Positions 56,055 to 64,000 of a stretch of DNA of 64,000 nt are shown in pieces (the stretch's first letter is position 1; each line of letters starts with the position of its first letter). The position numbers were made by a program, and so were the translations under genes. This DNA comes from Batillaria attramentaria (taxonomy: Eukaryota > Mollusca > Gastropoda > Batillariidae): contig JACVVK020000089.1 in the NCBI GenBank assembly GCA_018292915.2, forward strand, positions 602,501 to 666,500. Reading direction: 5' to 3'. The notes beneath the pieces were generated by a model. That model had not been told where the DNA came from. It saw only the letters and a program-made list of their open reading frames with translations, and ran no database searches.

Positions 56055-56705
56055 GGTGACACGCACGCTCGCACGCCACCCCCTCCTCATGATGCATAAT
56101 TATGCGCAGCTGTTCCATCTGAACGTCTTATAAATAACTGAATAGATAAATAAATAATCCTGTCTTTTGTTCAACTGCATCTCGCATCAAGCTATGTTGT
56201 GTTCCTGTTTTCCCTAAAGATCTCACCAATAAATGAATGACTTAATGCCAAGAATAATTGAATGAATAAATGAACAGGTTATAACATTAAAAAAAAGTCT
56301 ACAGTTTAACTCCTTCTCGCCTCAGGCTATCTCGTAGTCACGAATCGTCACGCAGTGCACGTAAACGGTCTCACAGGCACTCCGTGTTTTTGACAGCTCT
56401 TTTCAAGACGCGCTCCTGTCGAACGGGGGCCGTGTTCACAATGACACACGGTTGGGGAAACTCGTTTGACATTCTCTGACCGAACAGAACAAATAATGAG
56501 CCGAGTTGTGTTTCCGACATGAGTCAATGGCGATGCGTCAACCTAGCAATGCGTTTAGTTAGTTTCACGCTGAGAGGGAGAGATAGCTTGTCGGGTGGTT
56601 GTGATGTTTTTGGTGGTGGTGGTGGTGGTGGTTGTGGTGGGAGTGGTCGGTTGGGGGTTATATCCGTATATACGCAGGGGAGGAGGATCGATGGCTGAGT
56701 TTTGT
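56055..56705. other. intergenic, nothing recognised
   Basis: AT-rich, with an AATGAATGA-type patch at 56220-56280 and a GGT repeat at 56611-56645. Confidence 0.5.
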
Positions 56706-56710
56706 GGAAT

Positions 56711-56866
56711 CGGGTTGAGATGATGATTATTACGGTTTTGGAGCGACTGATCTACCATCTCATCGGGTTGAGATGATGATTATTACGGTTTTGGAGCGAC
56801 TGATCTACCATCTCATCGGGTTGAGATGATGATTATTACGGTTTTGGAGCGACTGATCTACCATAC
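56711..56866 (+). repeat. 53-bp perfect tandem repeat, three units
   Basis: Units start at 56711, 56764 and 56817 (CGGGTTGAGATGATGATTAT...CTGATCTACCAT) with an exact 53-bp period and no visible mismatch. The last unit passes into (ACCAT)n. Confidence 0.95.
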
Positions 56867-56932
56867 CATACCATACTGATCTATCCAACCAAACTAATCA
56901 GTCGACCCAGTTAGCCAGTCAGGGCCCGCAAG

Positions 56933-57198
56933 TAAAAGTCGAGGTTAGGGATTTTAGCCCCGGGTTAGCCCTCGAACTAAACTAGCTCTGTGGTTACATT
57001 TTCTGTTTTTTTTTTTTTTTTTTTTAATCAGGAAGCGGGTCCATTCCAGCAAAGTGCCCATGCCGTTAGAGAAGGATTTCTGTCTTTCTTTCTTCGCTTC
57101 CTGTTTTATTTAATTTTGTTTTGGGGTTTCTTTTGTCCTAGTCTGGGTTAGGCCCGTAGCCGTGGGTTAAATGAACCTTGAGTTTTACATATGGGCTC
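56933..57198 (+). mobile_element. MITE-like TIR element, copy 3
   Basis: It starts GGGCCCGCAAGTAAAAGTCG and ends TTTTACATATGGGCTC. The interior matches copy 2. A poly-T insert lies at 57005-57025. 266 bp, no open frame. Confidence 0.8.
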
Positions 57199-57624
57199 AG
57201 CCAACTAATCAATCGGGGACAACAGTGGGTTGGTGGTTCAGTTTAGCCCTCGGCCCGGCGTAGAAACACGTCGGTTCTCTCCGTTTGCGCAGCATGCAGG
57301 GCAGCTAAGGTTTGAGTTGGATTATTCGGGATGAGTTCTGACTCGGACTGTTTTGATGTTCAGTATTTGTGTTTGGTTTATCTAGTTGCAATTGTTATTT
57401 GCTTTCTACGAATTTTTTTTGTGATCTGGAGTTCGAGAAAGTAGCATGAAGGTGCAGCATCTCCTGCATGTCCTAGGTTCATACTGCCCAGTAGACTAGT
57501 TTGCATGAGCTGTCCAACGTTCATTGTTGTTGTCGTTGTTTGTTTTTCACGTTGTGCAGGCACGCGTAGCCGCGAATTAGTCTTAGTCTTTGTGGCTTGC
57601 GAGGCGTTAAGCCGTAAAAACTCA

Positions 57625-57775
57625 CTCACTCACTTGATGTTTAACGTCTTCTGTCCACGAGAGGGGTGATTTCAAAGACAGGGTAAATGGGAAAAACTCT
57701 CTTCAAATTTTGGCCCTGTCGGGATTCGAATCATCGACCTTCCGATCTCGAGCCAGATGCCCAACCGGTTATCTA
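57625..57775 (-). mobile_element. SINE variant with a different tRNA-like head
   Basis: On the minus strand it has AACCGGTTGGGCATCTGG and GATTCGAATCCCG in the head, then CCAAAATTTGAAGAG, CTGTCTTTGAAATCACCCC and GACGTTAAACATCAAGTG. The body and tail plan is that of the main family; the head differs. TGAGTGAGTGAG replaces the (CCCA)n tail. Confidence 0.75.
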
Positions 57776-57854
57776 AAGATGAAAAAAAAAAATGCAGTAC
57801 TCAACTTAAACATGTGTCCTTTTAATCTTTTTCTGCGAGTACTTTTCTTCAGAA

Positions 57855-58031
57855 GCGGGGAGCCGGGATAGCTGAATGGTAGAGCGTTGGACTTAAATGC
57901 CCTGGTCGTGAGTTCGAATCCCTGTTGGGGCCAAATATTTTTGCTGACCTTTTTCTCGTTGCCCCGTCTTTGATATCACCCATACCGGCGTGGTGGAAAA
58001 GGACGTGAAACTCCCAAACACCCACCCAACC
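57855..58031 (+). mobile_element. tRNA-derived SINE with 10-bp TSD
   Basis: Flanked by TTCTTCAGAA (57845-57854 and 58032-58041). It is complete: head GGAGCCGGGATAGCTGAATG, B-box GAGTTCGAATCCC, body, and tail AAACTCCCAAACACCCACCC. Confidence 0.95.
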
Positions 58032-58223
58032 TTCTTCAGAATGCACAATGTTGCATTGATTAGACAAATGCACTTTGACACTTGTAGTCGAGAGAGTTCA
58101 GCCTTGGGATTAAGCCGAACCAGCACGTGCTTGTTGTACAGGACAGTGCGTACTGCGTAGGCCACTGACTCCCGTCAGAGGTGAATTTCTCGGCTTCGTT
58201 CCTGTACTGTCTTGTATCTTGCC

Positions 58224-58680
58224 CAGTTTCGCAAAGAACAAGCAGACAGGCTGGCAAAGGAGGGAGTCAGATGGAACAAGAGGACAGGCACGTATCATAT
58301 GCCGGGGAAAAAATCCATCATCAAAGCCCTCTCCGAGAAGAAATGGAAGGAGCAACACCTTAACTTCAACTTGTGACGAGTCCGACAGCTACCACAAGTT
58401 AAACAGACCAGACCAGGTCATCCTGTTCCGATTGAGGACTGGACACAGCAGACTAAACGCACATATGTACAGCAAATTCAGAATCGGCGAGTCTGAGAAG
58501 TGCGCATGCAATGCAGACGTCATGAATGCTGAACACCTGCTACAACACTGCCGGCTCCATGAAGCTCCCAGACAAGAAACATGGCCAGAACCAGTACCGC
58601 TGAGGGTCAAGCTCTACGGCAACCTGGAGGACCTTCAAAGGACGGCTGCATTCGTGCGGGCGACTGGCATCTCCATCTAG
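58224..58680 (+). pseudogene. non-LTR retrotransposon fragment (RNase H end and C-terminal domain), frameshifted
   Basis: One frame (58224-58376) gives an RNase H-like end with EQADRLAKEG and stops at TGA 58374. A second frame (to the stop at 58678-58680) continues with RPDQVILFRLRTGHSRLN, then a C-rich knuckle-like part (CACNADVMNAEHLLQHC) and a C-terminal GNLEDLQRTAAFVRATG. These phrases are typical of the 3' end of long non-LTR elements of molluscs and other animals. The frames are joined by a shift near 58375. The upstream reverse transcriptase is absent, so this is a 5'-truncated, dead copy. Confidence 0.8.
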
Positions 58681-58846
58681 TGAACGACGACGAGGCAGAA
58701 GAAGCCCAGTTTCAAAATCCAAGAGAGGGTCTGTATTTCAGTGCCCTGACTAAAACGAGAAGGGAAAAAGCTCAAACAACAAAATCGACATCAACAGCAC
58801 CATGCCATAACACGACCCTTGAACAACAAAGCCGGACGCATTTTGC

Positions 58847-59035
58847 TTGGGGTGGATGGGTGCGTGGGTGTTTGGGGGGTTTAACGTCCTTTTCCACCAC
58901 ATACGGGTAATATCAAAGACGGAGCAACGATGAAAAAGCCAGCACAAATATTTGGCCCCAGCCGGGATACGAACTCACGGCCCGAGCATTAGAAGTCCAA
59001 CGCTCTACCATTCGGCCACCCCGGCTCCGGCCACA
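58847..59035 (-). mobile_element. tRNA-derived SINE, young-looking copy
   Basis: It is complete, with an imperfect duplication around CATTTTGC (58839-58846 and 59036-59043). It inserted just after the retrotransposon fragment. Confidence 0.9.
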
Positions 59036-59039
59036 CATT

Positions 59040-59425
59040 TTGCCACGGCTTGTATAACGCAGCAATCGCTTACACACTAAAATTAAAAAGGCGAGGAAAA
59101 CTTGGCGAAAAAGACAAGACAAAGAAAACAAAAACCATCGGCGACTCCGCCGAAACGTGTCACTTTAGTGAATCTGCAAGGCGTCAGTTGGCGTTGTGTC
59201 GACCTTGGGGAAAAGACAACGACCCTGTTCATGAAGGGACGATAAAACAGCGCAGAACGCGCGGATTCATCTGGAGAAGTTGTGAAAAACGACCTGGCAC
59301 TGATCGTTACGTCACATAATTTAATTTCTGTGCACGTTCTCGTTTCGTCTTGGCGTTGACGTCACTTGACGTGACCTTTGACTTCTTGTTTATCCTGCTA
59401 CAGCCGCTCCCGTCCGGTTTTTCAC
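59040..59425. other. intergenic, nothing recognised
   Basis: No supported gene. Several CGTCA words (59316-59376) recur: TTACGTCACA, TTGACGTCACTTGACGTGAC. Confidence 0.5.
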
Positions 59426-59428
59426 CCC

Positions 59429-59439
59429 CCACGCACGCA

Positions 59440-59471
<32 letters not shown>

Positions 59472-59473
59472 CT
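59429..59473. repeat. (ACGC)n(AC)n microsatellite
   Basis: About eight ACGC units pass into AC units. Confidence 0.95.
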
Positions 59474-59474
59474 T

Positions 59475-60000
59475 GCACGAAACTGCTTTCGTGACGGCAC
59501 TTGCCACAATATTCCCCATCCACACCGAGCCAAGTTTAGTTCAGTACAGCAGTCAATCTACACATTAGTGCCCTTTTTATTTTATTTTTTCAGCCCCCCC
59601 CCCACCCCTCCCAAGTCCCGAATCACTCATATAAGATTAAATCAGATCAGATACTACTGATCCTAATACTGATTACAAACATTTACGAATGGCACAAACA
59701 CACAACAGGGTCCCGAATTAGCGACAGGACATGGACACGTGTTTTTCACCAGCTATTGCGCCGCATGTCTACTGATCCGTCATCCGTCTTTTCATATTTT
59801 AAAGACAGTATCCTAGTTTTCAACCTGGTGATGTGACATGTTTTCCTCATTCACGTTGGCAGTTGTCCCACTAGCTTAACAATAACAATGCACTCAACCG
59901 ATCAGGGGGAAAAAGAACTATCAGTGGCGATCGTGAGCTTTTCTTTGTCCCTGTTTCCTCTCACCCCCTCCCCACCACCCCCTAACCCCCCTCCTCGCCC
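59475..60000. other. intergenic, nothing recognised
   Basis: No supported gene. C-rich text at 59594-59612 and 59960-60002. Confidence 0.5.
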
Positions 60001-60003
60001 CAT

Positions 60004-60041
60004 CACCCCCCCCCCCAAAAAAAAAAAAAAACCAACAAACA

Positions 60042-60103
<62 letters not shown>

Positions 60104-60204
60104 ACAACAAACAAACAAACAAAAAAAACAAAACCAACCAACCCCCCCCCCCAAAAAAAAACAACAAACCCAAACAACAACAACAACAACAAAAAAAAAA
60201 ACAC

Positions 60205-60248
<44 letters not shown>
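60004..60248. repeat. 245-bp tract of A and C only
   Basis: No G or T occurs on the plus strand over about 245 bases. It contains poly-C then poly-A (twice), two long (AC)n runs and (CAA)n/(CAAA)n patches. Frames on both strands are artefacts. Confidence 0.97.
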
Positions 60249-60249
<1 letters not shown>

Positions 60250-60269
60250 TTTTTTATAATTTGTTTAAA

Positions 60270-60580
60270 GATGGGAGCGACACGAAGACTGAAGGCCCCG
60301 TGGCACGCTGGGATATAGAATGGCGGACCCAGGGCAGACCGTCTATTTATTTGTCACCTGGAAATGCGTGCTGCGGCGAGACGGGTGTTGATTTCACCAG
60401 ACCTCCCATCAATCAAGCCGGTTGACGGACATGAATACCTGCTGTCTGACAGCCTCGTCATGACGACAGAAGCCAGCTCGCTACCCCGACCTGGCCTGGC
60501 CTGGCCTACCCGCCTGGGACGGACCCCGAGCTGATGCGAATCGAATAGCTGCCTGCCACCCCGAGTTTTATGTCAGGGTA
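60270..60580. other. candidate conserved non-coding element
   Basis: Unique block with AGAATGGCGGACCC, CTATTTATTTGTCACCTGG, CCATCAATCAAGCCGG, CTGTCTGACAGCC and CGTCATGACGACAG words. No protein-like frame. Regulatory role inferred. Confidence 0.35.
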
Positions 60581-60687
60581 GCGATGTTTATTTTTGCAAC
60601 TAGTGTCTGTCATCAGTGCGGTTGGCTGGCTGCTTCAAGCAAAGTATAAAGCAAGAGAGTTATTTTTTTTAATATGCTGTTTTTGGA

Positions 60688-60859
60688 GGGTGGGCGGGGT
60701 GTGTGGTGGATGGGTGGGTGTTCGGGAGTTTAACGTCCTTTTCCGTCACGTAAGGGTGATATCAAAGACTGGGTATTCGGCCCCAGCCGGGATTCGAACT
60801 CAAGACCCGAGTATTGAAAGTCCAGCGCTCTCTACCATTCGGCTATCCCGGCTCCCTCA
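60688..60859 (-). mobile_element. tRNA-derived SINE with internal deletion
   Basis: Flanked by GTTTTTGGA (60679-60687 and 60860-60868). The middle of the body (around the GCAACGATGAAAAAGCCAGC segment of other copies) is missing. Confidence 0.9.
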
Positions 60860-60869
60860 GTTTTTGGAA

Positions 60870-61180
60870 ATCTATATAGAATACTAAAATCATGATAATA
60901 GTAAGTAAGCATTGGCAAAGACAGTAAAAGCCGAAGTACTTTTAGTACCTCAAGTACATGTCGCTGTTCACATATTTTTTTTTTGTATTTAAGACATACA
61001 CCACGTTACATTATAATACATAAGTAAACCATAACAACACAGAGAAGCGTGAGATTGGCTTTTTTCAGTTTTGTTGTCAGTCATCGCTGTTGTTGTTTTG
61101 TTGAGACTTTTGGATTGATCAAGATTGTGAATGACGTTCATGCGCGATTCTTGTCATAAATCATGACTATCACGTTTCAC
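60870..61180. other. intergenic, nothing recognised
   Basis: AT-rich unique sequence. Confidence 0.5.
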
Positions 61181-61184
61181 CTTC

Positions 61185-61370
61185 GCGTTCGGGGAGACTG
61201 ACGCGTGGCTTGACGCGCCTGTCTCGAAATCGGAAGGTCGCCGAGACCACGATTTGTACAGGGATTTGTTTTTAATGTACTTTTTATTATTGTAGTCACT
61301 AGTAGTGTTTGAAATCACGCTTGCGGTGGGTACGCCAGAATGCCGACGTTAAACACACAAACACCCATCA
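61185..61370 (+). mobile_element. SINE variant with degenerate head
   Basis: The head-like part 'GCGTGGCTTGACGCGCCTG...AAGGTCGCCGAGACCAC' has weak A- and B-box resemblance. The end 'GTTTGAAATCACGCTTGCGG...GACGTTAAACACACAAACACCCAT' is the tail module of the main family. Confidence 0.6.
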
Positions 61371-61374
61371 GTCC

Positions 61375-62080
61375 CACCTTTAGGTATCATACCGTGGCCA
61401 ACCCGTCATATACTTCAGCCCTCGTTTAAACTGTTGTAGAAACTTGGAACGTCCACATATTTGATGTTTTTGCACAGCAGGAAACGCAACATTGCACACG
61501 CCATTGGAACGTATTGCCACATTGCGATTTGATTGGCGCCCGTCTGCTTCTGCGGCATGCCAGCGCTGGCCGCCCGCGTGTTTTTTCGATTGAGCGGCAG
61601 AAATCCCTTGCAAAAAGAAATACCGCGTCCGGGTCGTTCAAGCGACGTTCTGTCAAACAAGACGCACAATGTACTGAAACACGTGTCCCCAGGCTCACCA
61701 CATTTTGTCTTCATGTCTGCACATTTGTACGTTCTCAGTTGTCGGGTGGCATTTGCAAGGAGAATGGCACAAGACAAGCCGACGAACCTCTTTTGTGGTG
61801 TGACCGTGAATTTTATTCGCGGAATTTTAATTTGCACCTCTCTCTCTCTCTCTCGGGAACTTGGTGGAGAATAACATTTTGCTGTAGCTGTGCCTTTGCC
61901 CTACAACAGGTACATCAGTTGGAGGTTGGTGTGCAATCCATGAGTGAACAGTTAAATTTCCTTTGCCGGTACTGTCCATGATAGTGACACGGTTTCCGTG
62001 GCACGTGCAATGTAACACCCCCGCCCCCACCACCCCCATGTGAACGGCAAACCGCCTAAACCACATTAAACATTCTGAGT
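61375..62080. other. unresolved region with open frames on several strands
   Basis: Frames of 90-155 codons are open on both strands at 61415-61981. None shows a domain I recognise. A CT run lies at 61839-61854. I cannot support a gene here. Confidence 0.4.
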
Positions 62081-62084
62081 TCTG

Positions 62085-62085
<1 letters not shown>

Positions 62086-62117
<32 letters not shown>
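62086..62117. repeat. (CT)n microsatellite
   Basis: About 15 CT units. Confidence 0.9.
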
Positions 62118-62121
<4 letters not shown>

Positions 62122-62402
62122 GTTCTGGTTTTAGGGCGCTCGAAGGAGGAGCGCAAAGTTCTGCAAAGTTACTTTGTAATTTGTTGATTGAAATCACACC
62201 AACAGGGTAACTGTTGATAAGTCTGGATATCGGCACACATCATTGTGATATTTTGATGAACAAAACCAGAGCCCATGACAACTGGCGGCGTATTTATTTA
62301 TTTATTTATTTTGCATATATCTGCAGTGTACCCATGCATGCGTGACTGCTAAAAGAACCTTGCGTCTCAGAAAGAAAAAAAAAACCGGGAAAAAAAGACA
62401 CA

Positions 62403-62432
62403 CAACCCCCCCCCCCCCCAAAAAAAAAAACA
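62403..62432. repeat. poly-C then poly-A junction
   Basis: About 14 C followed by about 10 A. Confidence 0.9.
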
Positions 62433-62529
62433 AACACAAAAAACCCCGAGGTGAAAGAATTTTAAGTGTATTTAAAAATACTGATTTCCGCACAATAAAC
62501 TCACTTGAAATTACTATCAACGTGGGTAA

Positions 62530-62825
62530 TTTTTGTTTGTAGCGCCACTAGGGGCAAGGGCCGGGTTCTCTTCCTTTACTGAGAAAAGACTGATCTGCCC
62601 AAATCGTGCAGACCGCTCACTGCAAGGCGGGCATCCACACCAAAATGGCCAGGCTGTGTTCACGTGGGTTTTACTGTTCACCTGCCACTTTCAGGGGACG
62701 TTGGCCTTGACAGGAGAGATGATTTACGGGTGGACTGGAGTTGTGCGGGTGGCGAGACACCTCTTCGTCACCCACAGCCGCCCTGCCTCTTGTAAGGAAG
62801 GCGGTTTTCATCGCTGAAGAGTGCG
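62530..62825. other. unique block, possible regulatory DNA
   Basis: Balanced composition with GCGCCACTAGGGGCAAGG, GTTCACGTGGG, TTCACCTGCCACTTTC and GAGATGATTTACGG words. A 94-codon frame is open but unrecognised. Confidence 0.25.
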
Positions 62826-62892
62826 CAGATGAATTCATCGGTCGACAAAGAAAGACTGAGAGGTCGAGGTTGGAGTGTTGGTCGTGAGAAAG

Positions 62893-62929
<37 letters not shown>

Positions 62930-62938
62930 GGGGGGGGG
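62893..62938. repeat. (GT)n and poly-G
   Basis: About 17 GT units lead into about 11 G. Confidence 0.95.
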
Positions 62939-62939
62939 T

Positions 62940-63400
62940 ATTGTGTCCGACGTCTGCAGCTAGTTTTTGAAGAGTAATGAGAAGTTTGCTGTTATATCCA
63001 TCTGCCACTTCGGAGTGCGCCAGCGGCCACGTCTTCGCTGGTCGTGTTCAAGGGACAACCAGACTTTGACGAGCGGAGCGCACGTGCGCAAGACTCCCAC
63101 GTGCAAATCAAGGACATGCCGCTTAATTGTGCTGACCTAATTCAGCTAAGCGGGTGACTGATACAGGCAGCGTTGACGAAGAGTAAGAGCTGGTTTGATT
63201 TGTAGTTTCCCGGCTTCAAAGGAACTTTGCTATCCATCCCGGATCTGATCAGCGTCTTTTTTGCAATCGCTGCAACCATCATCTCGTAGATGTTTGTCAT
63301 GATCTTATGTGCACCCGTTGGGACAAAATGCTGCTTAGCCAGGCTGGTGTATATACGTAAACGCACACTAATGATAGCGCACGCGCTCGCGCACACACAC
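62940..63400. other. intergenic, nothing recognised
   Basis: Unique sequence, no supported frame. Confidence 0.5.
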
Positions 63401-63401
63401 T

Positions 63402-63463
63402 GGCAGACAGACAGACAGACAGACACACGCGCGCGCGCACACACACACACGCACGCACGCACT
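63402..63463. repeat. (CAGA)n, (GC)n and (AC)n mixed microsatellite
   Basis: GACAGACAGACAGACA, then CGCGCGCGCG, then ACACACGCACGC. Confidence 0.9.
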
Positions 63464-63963
63464 TCAAGACTGACACTGAGTGACTGTTTACCGGCCTCAG
63501 CGAGCGACACATGAATCACTGTCATCACCCCACCCCCCCAAAAACATACCCGAGTATGCACGACACCGACAGCGGACTGACAGACGACTCAGAGGCCTAG
63601 CCGGGTGGCACGCGTAACCAGAGTGTACAAAACATAGCCCTTGCAAAAAATACACCTGTTTTAATGGGGTCTGGTATGATTTTATCCGCACGGAGACTGG
63701 TACGCACGACCAAGCTCCATGCGACCGCATTTACGCCACTACTACTCCGGATTAAAACAAGGAGGAACGGCCCCGTCCTACAAAGTTGTTTCTCCAAACT
63801 TCATTTTATTTTGTCTGTTTTGTTGTTATTGTTGCCGGTTCTCCCCTCTCCAAGTTCTACCAATGACACTAGATCCTCTACGACCTCGACCGATTAGCCA
63901 CGTGACTGGGGGTGGGGCCGGGTGGGGGAAGAAGGGAGGGAGAGAGAGAGAGGCAGAGAGAGA

Positions 63964-64000
63964 GGGTGGGTGGGTAAGTGGGTGGGTGTTTAGGAGTTTA
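63964..64000 (-). mobile_element. tRNA-derived SINE, cut by the window edge
   Basis: Only the tail is inside: GGGTGGGTGGGTAAGTGGGTG then TTTAGGAGTTTA. The head lies beyond the window. Confidence 0.8.

Noticed and set aside
61415..61981. Overlapping open frames on both strands as a possible gene
   Set aside because: Several frames look equally plausible and none shows a known domain, so I could not choose one.
62541..62560. CTCF-like word GCGCCACTAGGGGCAAG
   Set aside because: It has one G too few for the core consensus as I know it, and nothing else supports an insulator.

Overview
The window looks like animal nuclear DNA, most likely from a lophotrochozoan and probably a gastropod mollusc. 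The reasons are one large intron-flanked C2H2 zinc-finger gene in 64 kb, tRNA-derived SINEs with target-site duplications, short DNA transposons, very dense (AC)n and (AG)n microsatellites, and no bacterial-style operons. The species assignment is an inference from general style and should be treated as weak.

Only one protein-coding gene can be supported. It is a plus-strand gene of about 12 kb. A CpG-rich promoter with CRE, ETS and NRF1-type motifs lies at 37.4-37.68 kb, followed by a predicted short non-coding exon with a consensus donor at 37679. A 5.6 kb intron follows, then one huge coding exon (43285-47808, 1,507 residues, about 20 zinc fingers), then an AT-rich 3' UTR that probably ends near 49.4 kb. 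The C-terminal finger block has the spacing and linkers of vertebrate ZNF407, so the protein is called ZNF407-like.

Left of the gene (1-37.4 kb) there is no convincing gene. The region is a mosaic of (a) motif-dense blocks that look like conserved non-coding regulatory DNA (about 0.5, 12.2, 16.6, 19.9, 20.8, 22.7, 25.5, 28.1, 29.4, 33.9-34.3 and 35.7-37.1 kb), (b) diverged tandem arrays (2.0, 4.3, 6.4, 11.7, 18.2 and 24 kb), (c) SINEs, a second 320-bp repeat family and a TIR element, and (d) microsatellites. The thickest set of regulatory-looking blocks lies immediately upstream of the promoter. One of the blocks, at 22.7 kb on the minus strand, has a splice-acceptor-like junction in front of a protein-like frame and may be an isolated exon.

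Right of the gene (49.4-64 kb) is repeat-rich. It holds further copies of the same SINE family, two nearly complete copies of a TIR element (MITE) whose third copy is at 1.3 kb, a frameshifted non-LTR retrotransposon fragment, a perfect 21-bp inverted repeat, a 245-bp tract made only of A and C, and several tandem arrays.

The most interesting signals are the promoter/exon architecture of the ZNF407-like gene, the modular SINE family (14 copies, 12 in one orientation, with a G-quadruplex-capable tail), a head-to-tail trimer of tRNA-Leu-like units, the TIR element family, the microsatellite arrays that carry their own non-microsatellite repeat unit, and the strict polarity of poly-T/poly-G junctions. 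I see no operon-like or otherwise obviously new multi-gene system.
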